This document shows, piece by piece, positions 53,679-62,310 of a DNA stretch of 64,000 nt. The stretch lies in NCBI GenBank assembly GCA_009360345.1, contig SPDP01000001.1, positions 1,178,001 through 1,242,000 on the forward strand. Reading direction: 5' to 3'. The notes beneath the pieces were generated by a model, which saw nothing but the letters and a program-made list of their open reading frames with translations, did no database searches and had not been told where the DNA came from. The stretch comes from Alcaligenaceae bacterium SAGV5 (GTDB lineage: Bacteria > Pseudomonadota > Gammaproteobacteria > Burkholderiales > Burkholderiaceae_B). The first letter of the stretch is position 1; each line of letters begins with the position of its first letter. A program made the position numbers and the translations under genes.

Positions 53679-54365
53679 ATGAAACTACTGGTCGTGGAAG
53701 ACGAAGCCAAGACCGGCGAGTATCTCAGGCAAGGGCTGACCGAGGCCGGGTTCGTGGTCGACCTGGCGGACAACGGGCTGGACGGACAGTACCGGGCGTT
53801 GAGCGAGCCCTACGATCTGATCGTGCTCGATGTGATGCTGCCCGATGTGGATGGCTGGCGCATCCTGCAAACCCTGCGGGCGGTCGAAAACAATGTTCCC
53901 GTCCTGTTCCTGACCGCGCGCGACAGCGTGGCCGACCGGGTCAAGGGCCTGGAGCTCGGCGCGGACGATTATCTGGTCAAGCCCTTTGCCTTTTCCGAAC
54001 TGCTGGCCCGTGTCCGGACCCTGCTGCGGCGGGGCAGTGGGCAGATCGCCACGGATCGCATCCAGGTCGGCGATCTGGTGCTCGATCTCGTCCGCCGCCG
54101 GGCCACGCGCGCCGGCCGGCGCATCAACCTGACGAGCAAGGAGTTCGCACTGCTCGAACTGTTCGTACGCCGGCGCGGCGAGGTGCTGCCGCGGTCGCTG
54201 ATCGCCTCCCAGGTATGGGACATGAACTTCGACAGCGACACGAACGTCATCGACGTGGCGATCCGCCGGCTGCGCGCCAAGATCGACGACGCGTTCGAGG
54301 CGAAGCTCATCCAGACCGTGCGGGGCATGGGCTACGTTTTCGAAGAACCGGAGGATCCGGCCTGA
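53679..54365 (+). CDS. copR: Copper response regulator CopR (OmpR family)
   Basis: The 228-residue protein is an OmpR-type regulator. The receiver domain has phospho-acceptor Asp51 in [14 protein letters not shown], Lys in [16 protein letters not shown], and EDE near the start. The C-terminal winged helix has [20 protein letters not shown] and [13 protein letters not shown]. It resembles CopR/CusR/IrlR, and the copper context supports CopR. It presumably binds the inverted repeat upstream of copABCD. Its stop overlaps the kinase start (TGATG). Confidence 0.94.
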   Translation: MKLLVVEDEAKTGEYLRQGLTEAGFVVDLADNGLDGQYRALSEPYDLIVLDVMLPDVDGWRILQTLRAVENNVPVLFLTARDSVADRVKGLELGADDYLVKPFAFSELLARVRTLLRRGSGQIATDRIQVGDLVLDLVRRRATRAGRRINLTSKEFALLELFVRRRGEVLPRSLIASQVWDMNFDSDTNVIDVAIRRLRAKIDDAFEAKLIQTVRGMGYVFEEPEDPA

Positions 54366-55780
54366 TGCGCCCTTTTTCCCTGACGACGCGGCTGACGACT
54401 TTCTTCGCGCTGTCGTCGGCCACGGTGCTCCTTGGATTGGGGGCGCTGATCGCCTCGTCGATGGACCAGCACTTCGCCTACGAAGACTTCGCCGTGCTTC
54501 AAGAGAAGGCCAGCCTGGTCCGGAAAATCGCCCGGGAAGCGGAGGCCGCCTCGATGCCGGTGCGCCTGGGCGCTGCCCTTCAGAATCATCCCGGGCTGGT
54601 GGCGTGGATCCAGACGGGGCGGGGAGCGAGCGTGTATGCCACGGACGGCTTCGAGTTCCGGCATGCCTTGAGCGCGGCGCAGGCCTTGCCGGCGGGAAAA
54701 GAGGCATTCACCTGGAAGCAGGACGGGGCCGAGTACCGGGGGTTGCGCACCACCACGGCCACCGCGGGCGAGCCGGGAGGCGAACTGCGCGTCATCGTCG
54801 GGCTGGCGACCGGGATCCATGCGCACTTCATGCGGGGCTTCCTCCATTCGCTGGTGCTGTACGTGGCGCTGTCCGCGCTCGTGAGCGGGGTGTTCGGCTG
54901 GTGGGCGGCCCGCAGCGGGCTGGCCCCTTTGCGGACGATGGCCGCGCGGGCCCGTTCCGTCACGGCGCAGAAACTGGATGCGCGCATGCCCGTGGATGCC
55001 GTCCCGCTGGAGATGTCCGACCTGGCCTCGACCTTGAACGCCATGCTGGCCAGGCTGCAGGACGATTTTCGCCGGTTGTCGGAGTTCTCGTCCGACCTGG
55101 CCCACGAGCTTCGCACACCGCTGACGAATCTGCTGACGCAGACCCACGTCGTGCTGTCGCAGCCGCGCGAAGCGGCGAAATATCGCGAGATCCTGGCGTC
55201 GAACGAAGAGGAGCTGCAGCGCTTGTCCCGGATGGTGTCCGACATGCTGTATCTCGCCAAGATGGAGCACGGCATTACCTTGCCCGATGCCGAGCTCATC
55301 GCCGTCCAGGACGAGGTCGGCGCCCTGTTCGAGTTCTACGAGGCCCTGGCCGAGGACAAGGCGGTGGCCATGCGCCTGACGGGCCGAGGCAGGATCGTGG
55401 GCGACCGGCTGATGCTGCGGCGCGCCTTGAGCAACCTGCTCTCGAACGCCTTGCGCCATACGCCGCGGGGCGGGGCGATAGACGTCGTCGTCGCGGGCGA
55501 GGCCAAGGCCGTCACGATCGCGATCGAGAACGATGGCAAGGCAATCCCGGCGGAACTGATCCCCTCGCTGTTCGACCGTTTCTTTCGCGGCGACAAGTCC
55601 AGGGCGAGGCCCGACTCGGAAAGCTCGGGGCTGGGGCTGTCGATCACGCGCGCCATCATGGTGGCGCACGGGGGCGACATTACCGCCGGCTCCGTTTCCG
55701 GCCGGACCCGCTTCACGCTGGTCTTTCCGGCCAAGGACGCGCCGTCCGCGTCACTGGCCCCGGACGCGCGGGGGCAATGA
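54365..55780 (+). CDS. copS: Copper sensor histidine kinase CopS
   Basis: The 471-residue kinase has two transmembrane segments (about residues 12-35 and 158-182) flanking a periplasmic sensor region, and a HAMP domain. Phospho-accepting His247 is in FSSDLAHELRTPLTNLLTQT, and the ATPase domain has N box LSNLLSNALRHTP and G box SGLGLSITRAIMVAHGG. It matches CusS/CopS heavy-metal sensors. It should phosphorylate CopR when periplasmic copper rises. Its last 30 bases overlap the convergent small exported protein gene. Confidence 0.93.
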   Translation: MRPFSLTTRLTTFFALSSATVLLGLGALIASSMDQHFAYEDFAVLQEKASLVRKIAREAEAASMPVRLGAALQNHPGLVAWIQTGRGASVYATDGFEFRHALSAAQALPAGKEAFTWKQDGAEYRGLRTTTATAGEPGGELRVIVGLATGIHAHFMRGFLHSLVLYVALSALVSGVFGWWAARSGLAPLRTMAARARSVTAQKLDARMPVDAVPLEMSDLASTLNAMLARLQDDFRRLSEFSSDLAHELRTPLTNLLTQTHVVLSQPREAAKYREILASNEEELQRLSRMVSDMLYLAKMEHGITLPDAELIAVQDEVGALFEFYEALAEDKAVAMRLTGRGRIVGDRLMLRRALSNLLSNALRHTPRGGAIDVVVAGEAKAVTIAIENDGKAIPAELIPSLFDRFFRGDKSRARPDSESSGLGLSITRAIMVAHGGDITAGSVSGRTRFTLVFPAKDAPSASLAPDARGQ

Positions 55781-56113
55781 CCACTCGCCGTTCTCGAACA
55801 CCCAGCCGTCAGAGGCGATGAACTTGTCGCTCCTGGCCGAGGGGGCGTTTTGCGTCTTGGGCGTGGCCGGGCCGGCTTGCGCCGAGGCGTGGGGCAGCGT
55901 ATCGGTATGGACCCATCTGCCGTCCTTCATGGCGTAGGAATGGTCCTGGCGGACCCACTCGCCGTTGACGAAGGCCCAGCCGTCCGCGCTGGCCAGCAGC
56001 GCGGGGTTCGCGGTCCGCGGGGCGGAGCCGGATATAGCCGTATCCGTGGCGTAGGCGGGGGACGCGCCGCCCGCCAGGGCCGCGACGAGGATGAGCATCT
56101 TGCCGTTCAACAT
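55751..56113 (-). CDS. Small exported protein with two GW-x-F-x-NGEW repeats
   Basis: The 120-residue protein has a Sec signal (MLILVAALAGGASPAYAT). The mature part holds two similar units, DGWAFVNGEWVRQDH and DGWVFENGEWSLPP, separated by a Pro/Ala/Lys spacer. I do not recognise a family. The repeats resemble small beta-hairpin wall- or polymer-binding motifs. The stop region overlaps the copS 3' end by 30 bases. It may belong to the copper island, although nothing in it is clearly metal-binding. Confidence 0.6.
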   Translation of the reverse strand: MLNGKMLILVAALAGGASPAYATDTAISGSAPRTANPALLASADGWAFVNGEWVRQDHSYAMKDGRWVHTDTLPHASAQAGPATPKTQNAPSARSDKFIASDGWVFENGEWSLPPRVRGQ

Positions 56114-56238
56114 GTCGATCTCCAGAAGTGCCAGGCGCCGTTCGATGGCGTCTGGTTGGCTGTGCGTGGGCTTGCACAGGAGCCTTCACTTTAGGAGCCG
56201 GGCACCAACAGCCGGATGGCCGGGGGATTACATGTCGG

Positions 56239-57216
56239 TCATCCGGCGGCGGGCGCGCCCCGCATGATGCGGTCGATCCCGTCCAGCGCCCGCATCGCGG
56301 GCAGCACCGACGCGATGTCGCAGCGGCTGGGACGGCCTTCGCGCAGCGCCGCGATGAATTCGGTGTCCTGGGCCTCGAACGCCGGCTGCGCGCCGGGCAT
56401 CTCCACGATCTTGCCGTCGCTGTCGGTCAGTTCGTCGCGGAAGGCGCGGTAGGTGTCTTCTTCGCCGATGTAGCGATAGAAGCCGCCGAAGGGCCCCTTG
56501 TTGTTGAACGACATGGCCATGGTCAGCAGCGTGCCGCGCTTGCGCGAGCGCATGGCCACGGTGACGTCCATGGGGATGCCCAGCTCCGGATGATCGGGGC
56601 CGCGCTGGCCCCAGACGTCGAACTCCGTCTCGTCCAGCAGCCAGCAGAACAGGTCCACCGTGTGGCAGGCATGGTGCCAGAGCAGGCTGTCGACCCAGGT
56701 GCGAGGTTCGCCGAACATGTTCAGGTTGTTGCGGCGGAAGAAGTAGGTCTCGCAGACCAGGTGGTGCAGCGTGAAATCGCCGCCCTGGATGCGCTCGCGC
56801 AGCGAGGTGTGCGGCGGCGCGAAGCGGCGGCTGTGCGCGACCATCATGGCCACGCCGGTCTCGGCCTGCATGCGGACCAGGCGTTCGGTGTCGGCCAGGG
56901 TCAGCGCGGCGGGGATCTCGATCAGCATGGGTTTGCCCAGGCGGGCGGCCAGTTCGGCGTGCCCGGCATGCAGCCCCGAGGGCGTGGCCAGCACCACCGC
57001 GTCCACGTCGGGACGGGCCAGCGTGGCGGCCAGGTCGGCGCTGCAATCGGGGATGCCGTATTGCGCGGCCAGCTGGCGGCCGCGCGACATGTCGGCGGCC
57101 GCCAGGGCCACGATCTCCACGCCCGGCATGGCCGCGAAGATGCGCGCGTGCGTCGAGCCCATGGCGCCTTCGCCGGCGATGCACAGACGGATGGGGGCGG
57201 ACGAGAGGGCAGGCAT
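56239..57216 (-). CDS. Gfo/Idh/MocA family dehydrogenase, LigC-like
   Basis: The 325-residue protein has the NAD(P) Rossmann motif IAGEGAMGSTHARIF and the segments LATPSGLHAGHAELAA and LIEIPAALTLADTERLV, with Ile where most relatives have the EKP lysine. It also has ETYFFRRNNLNMFGEPRTW, LLWHHACHTVDLFCWL and HPELGIPMDVTVAMRS. As I recall it, this wording closely follows 4-carboxy-2-hydroxymuconate-6-semialdehyde dehydrogenase LigC, which also has EIP. That enzyme oxidises the hemiacetal of an extradiol cleavage product to a pyrone dicarboxylate. I chose the ATG at 57216. It is the last gene of the leftward catabolic run, 139 bases beyond the Bug gene. Confidence 0.85.
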   Translation of the reverse strand: MPALSSAPIRLCIAGEGAMGSTHARIFAAMPGVEIVALAAADMSRGRQLAAQYGIPDCSADLAATLARPDVDAVVLATPSGLHAGHAELAARLGKPMLIEIPAALTLADTERLVRMQAETGVAMMVAHSRRFAPPHTSLRERIQGGDFTLHHLVCETYFFRRNNLNMFGEPRTWVDSLLWHHACHTVDLFCWLLDETEFDVWGQRGPDHPELGIPMDVTVAMRSRKRGTLLTMAMSFNNKGPFGGFYRYIGEEDTYRAFRDELTDSDGKIVEMPGAQPAFEAQDTEFIAALREGRPSRCDIASVLPAMRALDGIDRIMRGAPAAG

Positions 57217-57355
57217 GGGTTGGAATCTCCGGGGCGAGAGGATTGCGGCAGTCGGCGGCAATCTGTTGTTCGGACGCTGCCGGACATTCTAGAGGGACAA
57301 GCACGGGCAGACCACCCCAGGAAAGCATCGCGCAGCCCGTTGCGCGATGCATGGG

Positions 57356-58330
57356 TCACTCGACCGTTGCGCCTGAGCTCCTGACCACTTTTTGCCATTT
57401 CTTCGTTTCTTCGCGTATCAGCGCGCCGAACTCCCGGGGCCCGAGGGTCGTTGCCTCGCCGCCATTTGCCGCAACCCGCTGCCGCACGCCGGGGTCTTCG
57501 GCAATGGCCAGCAGCATGGACGATAGCGATTCGGTGATGGCCTGAGGCGTCTTGCCGGGCGCGACGAAGCCGCTCCATACGGACGACTCGAAACTCGGCA
57601 GTCCCTGTTCGGCGATGGTGGGGACGTCGGGAAGCAGCGGGGACCGCTGGACCCCGCTCGTGCCCAGAACCTTCAACTGGTTGGCTTTGATCGCCGCGAG
57701 CAAGGCGCCGTCGATGGCGCGGAATGCCATGTCGATGCGGCCGGCCATCAGATCGGTCTGAACGGTACCGGCGCTCTTGTAAGGAACATGGACGATGTCG
57801 ATGCCGGCCTCGGATGCGAAGAAGGCGCCCGTGATGTGTCCGGACGTACCGGAGCCGGACGAGCCGTAGGTCAGTGTGCCGGGCTTGGTCTTCGCCAGCG
57901 CGATGAGTTCCTGGACGCTGGTGGCGGGAAATGCGGCGCGGACGACCAGCATGAAGGGCTGGGAGGTGACCATGGCGAGTGGTGCGAAGTCGCCGATCGG
58001 GTCATAGGACAGCTTGGAGAACAGCGATGGGTTGACCGCCAGTGTCGTGACGGAGGCAAAGAGCAGGGTGTAGCCGTTGGGGGCCGATCGAGCCACGGAT
58101 TCCGCGCCGATGATGGTGCTGCCGCCCGGCTTGTTCTCGATGTACACGGGTTGTCCGGCCGACAGGCTCAGCTTCTCCGCGAATATTCTGGCATTGGTGT
58201 CGCCGGGGCCGCCTGCGCCTTGCGGGACTACGATCTTGAGCGGATGGCTGGGAAACGTGTCGGCGGTGGCGGCCAAGGGAGCAAGGAGGAGTGCGGCCGC
58301 GCAGATTGCCAGTTCGGATAGTCGCTTCAT
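57356..58330 (-). CDS. Bug family receptor of the CoA-transferase cluster
   Basis: The 324-residue protein has a Sec signal (MKRLSELAICAAALLLAPLA), then FPSHPLKIVVPQGAGGPGDT (GGPGDTNAR rather than GGGxDxxAR), VYIENKPGGSTIIGAE, APNGYTLLFASVTT and IVHVPYKSAGTVQTDL. The glycine loop points to a different ligand subgroup than the other Bugs in the window. It sits downstream of the ACMSD-like amidohydrolase gene on the same strand and probably imports the pathway substrate or reports on it. Confidence 0.92.
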   Translation of the reverse strand: MKRLSELAICAAALLLAPLAATADTFPSHPLKIVVPQGAGGPGDTNARIFAEKLSLSAGQPVYIENKPGGSTIIGAESVARSAPNGYTLLFASVTTLAVNPSLFSKLSYDPIGDFAPLAMVTSQPFMLVVRAAFPATSVQELIALAKTKPGTLTYGSSGSGTSGHITGAFFASEAGIDIVHVPYKSAGTVQTDLMAGRIDMAFRAIDGALLAAIKANQLKVLGTSGVQRSPLLPDVPTIAEQGLPSFESSVWSGFVAPGKTPQAITESLSSMLLAIAEDPGVRQRVAANGGEATTLGPREFGALIREETKKWQKVVRSSGATVE

Positions 58331-58378
58331 GTGTCAACCTCTTCTAGGGTGTGTCGGCAGGGCCGCAGACAGGTTTCT

Positions 58379-59275
58379 CTACCGGCGTGCCTGATCGGGA
58401 AATCTGAACAGCTTCAATGCGTTGTCGCGCATGACCTTTTTCCTGGAGACGGGGCGCAAGCCCAGGTCGTCCATTTCCCTGACCGCGCGTCCGGGATCGA
58501 TGACCGGCCAGTCGGTGCCGAACAGGAATTTGTCCTGGCCGTACGAGTCGGCGAATTTCACGACGGATGCCGGCCAATGCTTGGGGGCGTAGGCATCCCC
58601 CGCCATGTGGATGTTCGGATGCTTCCACGCCATGGCGATCATTTCGTCTGTCCAGGGGTAGCCCAGGTGGATGCCGATGAGCTTGAGATCGGGGAAGTCG
58701 ATCGCGACGCGGTCCAGCATGATGGGCTGGGCGATCGTCGGGAGGCGACGGTCGCGCTGGTAGATCAGGCAGTTTCCCATTTGCATCATGATGGGGATGT
58801 CCAGTTCGCAGCAGCGTGCGTAGTACGGGTACATCAAGGCCGCGTCGGGGGCGATGCCGAACCAGTGGGGATAGTAGTGGGCACCGACGAAACCGTATTC
58901 CTTGACGGCCACATCCAGTTCGCGCAGCCCCTGGACGCCTCGGGTGGGATCGATGCCGGCGAGCCCCGAGAAGCGGTCCGGATGTTCGTGGCAGATTTCC
59001 CTGACCCGCTCATAGGGAATCTCGACGGATCCGCGGACGCGAAGATCTCCCATGCGGACCGCGATCAGCAGCGATCTGTCGATATGCGCGGCGTCCATTT
59101 TCCGGATGTAGTCGGGAATCTCGATGCCGCGATGGAAGGCGTCGGCCTGCCGCGTCTTGGCGCGGAAGGCATCGTCCGTCGCGATCCTGCCCTCCGCGAA
59201 TTCCCTGGGGGTGAACACATTGACGACGATATCGATCGCGCCGTATTCGGGGGCTGTCTGGCTTTGCTCGCTCAT
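58379..59275 (-). CDS. ACMSD-like amidohydrolase family 2 protein lacking the N-terminal HxH
   Basis: The 298-residue protein keeps the amidohydrolase barrel: SGLAGIDPTRGVQGLRELD, GAHYYPHWFGIAPDAALMYP, LIGIHLGYPWTDEM with a metal-type His, and FLFGTDWPVIDPG with the catalytic Asp. The N-terminal strand reads IDIVVNVFTPREF, so the metal-binding His-x-His of typical ACMSD or LigI members is absent. It may use a reduced metal site, or be a hydratase/decarboxylase variant. I chose the ATG at 59275. A Bug gene follows after 48 bases. Confidence 0.8.
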   Translation of the reverse strand: MSEQSQTAPEYGAIDIVVNVFTPREFAEGRIATDDAFRAKTRQADAFHRGIEIPDYIRKMDAAHIDRSLLIAVRMGDLRVRGSVEIPYERVREICHEHPDRFSGLAGIDPTRGVQGLRELDVAVKEYGFVGAHYYPHWFGIAPDAALMYPYYARCCELDIPIMMQMGNCLIYQRDRRLPTIAQPIMLDRVAIDFPDLKLIGIHLGYPWTDEMIAMAWKHPNIHMAGDAYAPKHWPASVVKFADSYGQDKFLFGTDWPVIDPGRAVREMDDLGLRPVSRKKVMRDNALKLFRFPDQARR

Positions 59276-59407
59276 GATTGGCCTGAAGTGGTTGCCGGAG
59301 CGCGGAGATCCGCGCGAGTGGGATGATTCTTGTGGAATCGCCAGCGCGGCACAATGCAAGAAAACTGAGCGACCCTTGAGAAAAAGTGAGGCTGGGCGCG
59401 AGAGCGC

Positions 59408-60316
59408 CTAGCCGCAGAGTTCCAGCACCGCCTCGTACGAGGCCTGACCCTCTTCCAGCAGCCATTCGAGGAACCTGGATATCGGGCTTCCGGGGTCGTA
59501 GGCAGCACCGACGATGGCGCGATATTCCGCGTCGTTCTCCGCTCGATGATGGGGAAACGGCAGACAGAGCCTTTCCGCCAACAGGTCGTCAACCAGGATG
59601 ACGGCGGGCGCGACGGCGATGCCCATCTTGTTGATGCACGCCTGTACGCCGAAATAGAGCTGATCGAAATAGAGGGCGTTGGCGGGCTGCAGGCCTTTCA
59701 GGTCCATGTCGTGCAGCAGGTTGGGCCAGGAGTGTGGGGACGTGGCCGTATGGATCAGCGTATGCCGGACCAGGCCGGCGGGTGTGATCGTGGAGATGCC
59801 AGGCAGGTCCGGACTGCCGATGGGCATCGACATGGCCGGGAACAGGGGTATCGATTGTTGCGAAGGGCCGGGCGGGGCGCGGCGTATCGCCACGTCGTAG
59901 CTGTCTCGCGAGAAGTCTGCGGGCTCCAAGGACGAACTCAGGCGTATGTAGATGTCGGGGTGCCGATGGGTGAACCGGTTGAGCCGCGGGATCAGCCAGT
60001 GCATGCTGAAGGTGGGCGTGGCGCTGACGTTGAGCGTGGATGTCTGCACGGGCCGGCGCAACAGCGTCACGGCGAGCTCCAGGCGGTCGAACGAGGCGCT
60101 GGCCTCCTTGAGAAGTTCGCGCCCTTCGGGGGTGAGGAGGGCCTGCCGCGCCCCGCGCCTGAAAAGAGGAATCCCCAGCCAGTCTTCGAGTAGAGCGATC
60201 TGCCGGCTGACGGCCCCGTGGGTCACGTGGAGCTCGGTAGCGGCGCGCGCGAAATTCTCGTAACGCGCGGCTACTTCGAAGGCTCTCATGGCATTCAGTG
60301 GCGGAAGCCTTCTCAT
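59408..60316 (-). CDS. LysR family regulator (GcvA-like) in the CoA-transferase cluster
   Basis: The 302-residue protein begins MRRLPPLNAMRAFEVAARYE, the GcvA-type N-terminus, with helix-turn-helix THGAVSRQIALLEDWLG and an effector domain containing VQTSTLNVSATPTFSMHWLI. It lies within the leftward run, 25 bases after the deacetylase gene and 132 bases before the amidohydrolase gene, rather than divergent, so it is probably co-expressed with the pathway it regulates. Confidence 0.88.
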   Translation of the reverse strand: MRRLPPLNAMRAFEVAARYENFARAATELHVTHGAVSRQIALLEDWLGIPLFRRGARQALLTPEGRELLKEASASFDRLELAVTLLRRPVQTSTLNVSATPTFSMHWLIPRLNRFTHRHPDIYIRLSSSLEPADFSRDSYDVAIRRAPPGPSQQSIPLFPAMSMPIGSPDLPGISTITPAGLVRHTLIHTATSPHSWPNLLHDMDLKGLQPANALYFDQLYFGVQACINKMGIAVAPAVILVDDLLAERLCLPFPHHRAENDAEYRAIVGAAYDPGSPISRFLEWLLEEGQASYEAVLELCG

Positions 60317-60341
60317 CGGGGCAAGGGCCGTGTCGCCTGGA

Positions 60342-61235
60342 TCAGGTTACGCTGGGCAAGGTCGACTCGGCGTGCCTGGCGATTTCCCCCGGAGTCGTGA
60401 ACCAGACTTTATCACGGTGGTCGGCGATATGCCGCAGGACCCGCCGCAGCTTTCTCAGCCTGTGCGGCTGGCCCGTCAGGAAGGTATGGAAGGACGCGGC
60501 ATAGACCAGCGGGAAGCGTTGCGCGTCTGCAAGCTGCTCGTCGAAGGCGTCGGTCAGCATGCATTCGAACTCCTCGTCGCTGGCGCCGCGGTTGATGTAC
60601 GCCGGCAGGTCGTTCAGCTCCATGGCGGGATAGGGGACGGCCAGGATCGGCCCGTTGTCGGTCTTGAACCAGACCGGCTGTTCGTCGAAATACCAGTCGA
60701 GCATATATCGGAACCCGGCTTCCTTGAGCAACTCCGGGGTCCTTGGGCTTTGCGACAGAAAGGGCCCCAGCCATCCTTCAGGCCGCTTGCCTTCCTCCTT
60801 GGTAATCCGCCCCACCACGTTGGAAAGCATGGAGCGTTCCGCCGCGGCATCCATGTCGATCTGGCGCTCGGAGTTGGTCCAGCCATGTGCCACCAGTTCG
60901 TAGCCGTTCCGGCGGCACGCCGCGAGCACCTCGGGACAGACGTCGTAGACGGACGCGTTGGCGATGATGGTCAGGGGAATGTCGAACTGCTGGAAAAGCC
61001 GGAGTATCCGCCAGACGCCCACCCGGTTGCCGAAGTCCCGGTAGGCGTAGCCGCGCTGGAAGGGCGGGGAGGGCATCGAGGTGAAGTCGTTGCCGGGGTT
61101 GCGGCCGAACTCGAACGCTTCGATGTTCAGCGCGAAGTACACGGCAAGCCGCTTGCCGCCGGGCCAGTCATAGTCCGGGCGGCTCTCGATGGGAGAGAAT
61201 GGGTATCTGTCGAGCTTGGTTTCAAAACGCTGCAT
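60342..61235 (-). CDS. Polysaccharide deacetylase/PuuE-like hydrolase, possible cyclic imide or ureide hydrolase
   Basis: The 297-residue product belongs to the NodB-homology superfamily but resembles the allantoinase PuuE and imidase branch. It has RLAVYFALNIEAFEFG (no DD of true deacetylases), SPPFQRGYAYRDFGNRVGVW, ELVAHGWTNSERQ, GWLGPFLSQSPRTPELLKEA and RFPLVYAASFHTFLTGQPHR. PuuE-type members open cyclic amides or ureides. I recall that a bacterial cyclic imide hydrolase falls in this superfamily. The ATG at 61235 is my choice; a GTG at 61262 overlaps the preceding stop by GTGA and is also plausible. It follows an isochorismatase-type amidase gene, which fits ring opening followed by amide hydrolysis. 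Confidence 0.75.
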   Translation of the reverse strand: MQRFETKLDRYPFSPIESRPDYDWPGGKRLAVYFALNIEAFEFGRNPGNDFTSMPSPPFQRGYAYRDFGNRVGVWRILRLFQQFDIPLTIIANASVYDVCPEVLAACRRNGYELVAHGWTNSERQIDMDAAAERSMLSNVVGRITKEEGKRPEGWLGPFLSQSPRTPELLKEAGFRYMLDWYFDEQPVWFKTDNGPILAVPYPAMELNDLPAYINRGASDEEFECMLTDAFDEQLADAQRFPLVYAASFHTFLTGQPHRLRKLRRVLRHIADHRDKVWFTTPGEIARHAESTLPSVT

Positions 61236-61258
61236 GGGGACGGGCCTCGTTTGTGGAA

Positions 61259-61948
61259 TCACGCGCGGGCCGGGATATCGGCCAGCCTGGTGAGCAGGTC
61301 GGCGGTCGATGCCACGTCCGCGTACTTCTGCGAAAGATCGAACAGGTTGACCGCGTGCGGCACGGTTCCCCGGTCATAGACGGCATCGTGGGGCACGACG
61401 CACCGGTAGTTGTACGAGAACGCGTCCACCGCGGTGGCGCGGATGCAGCCCGAGGTCGTGCATCCGGTGATGATCAGCGTGTCTATGCGGAGATCGATGA
61501 GGTGGCTCGCCAGCGGCGTGCCGAAGAACGCGCTGGGATGTTTCTTCGGGATGGTGAGTTCGTGCTGCCGCGGGGCGGCTTCGCGGACGAACTGATAGCC
61601 ATCTTGCGGAATCCCCATGGCCACGGGTATTTTCGCGGCCAGGCGGCCGCCGTCGTAGGGCCGTTTCGGCGCGACGTGGGGAAATATGACGGGATGGCCC
61701 AGTTGTCGACATGCCGCGATCAGCGAAGCGATGTGCGGGATGGCCCGCCAGGCCGCGTCGCCACAGGCGGTCGGGTACTCCTGGATCGCTTCCATGAGCG
61801 GCCGGGCGGCCGTGCCCGTCGTCCGGTATTGGACATCGATGACCAGGAGCGCCGGGCGCGCTCCCATGCCCGATGGATTTCCCCAGCCCGCCGCCCGATA
61901 GGCGGCCAGGTCGCTTTCGGGAATGATCCCCTGCCAGATATCTGTCAT
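61259..61948 (-). CDS. Isochorismatase family cysteine amidohydrolase (maleamate/N-carbamoylsarcosine type)
   Basis: The 229-residue protein has the family pattern: catalytic Asp in ALLVIDVQYRTTG, Lys in HELTIPKKHPSAFFGTPL, and the nucleophile Cys in IITGCTTSGCIRATAVDAFS. The sequence TTSGCxRATAVDA is that of N-carbamoylsarcosine amidohydrolase and maleamate amidohydrolase (NicF-like) rather than true isochorismatase. It should hydrolyse a half-amide or N-carbamoyl acid to the free acid and ammonia. It lies directly upstream of the PuuE-like gene, with the ends overlapping or nearly so. Confidence 0.87.
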   Translation of the reverse strand: MTDIWQGIIPESDLAAYRAAGWGNPSGMGARPALLVIDVQYRTTGTAARPLMEAIQEYPTACGDAAWRAIPHIASLIAACRQLGHPVIFPHVAPKRPYDGGRLAAKIPVAMGIPQDGYQFVREAAPRQHELTIPKKHPSAFFGTPLASHLIDLRIDTLIITGCTTSGCIRATAVDAFSYNYRCVVPHDAVYDRGTVPHAVNLFDLSQKYADVASTADLLTRLADIPARA

Positions 61949-61974
61949 TTCTTGACTCGATCGCGGCGGGCCGC

Positions 61975-62307
61975 TCAGCGGAGGCGGGCCGAGCCAACCA
62001 CGTTGATGGTCTCGCCGGCCTTGGCGACGACGTTGCCTTCGTCGTCGATGGACACGACCAGCTCCTCGTTGGGGTAGGTGGGCGCGACGAACTTCACTTC
62101 GATCTCTCCGCGACGATGCCAGGCGTCCCCGTACTTGCGCGCCGCGAGTTCGGCCGCATACCCCATGACCATGGGGCCGTGGGCGAGGGTGTCCTTGTAG
62201 CCGCGCTGCCGCGCGTAGTCGATGTCGTAGTGGATGATGTCGTTGTCGCCGTTCAGGACGCCGTACTGATCGATCATTTTCTGGGTGATGAAGATCCGCT
62301 TTTCCAT
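61975..62307 (-). CDS. MaoC-type hotdog hydratase subunit
   Basis: The 110-residue hotdog-fold protein has the (R)-hydratase motif GVLNGDNDIIHYDIDYARQRG, with catalytic Asp and His spaced as in MaoC/PhaJ, and LAHGPMVMGYAAELAARKY. It probably adds water to an enoyl-CoA. The neighbouring gene encodes a second hotdog protein without those residues, so the active enzyme may be a two-subunit hydratase. The two genes are 3 bases apart. Confidence 0.85.
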   Translation of the reverse strand: MEKRIFITQKMIDQYGVLNGDNDIIHYDIDYARQRGYKDTLAHGPMVMGYAAELAARKYGDAWHRRGEIEVKFVAPTYPNEELVVSIDDEGNVVAKAGETINVVGSARLR

Positions 62308-62310
62308 GCC

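Noticed and set aside
60342-61235. True chitin or peptidoglycan deacetylase
   Set aside because: There is no signal peptide and no DD metal motif, and the neighbours are cytoplasmic amide and CoA enzymes. The PuuE/imidase branch fits better.
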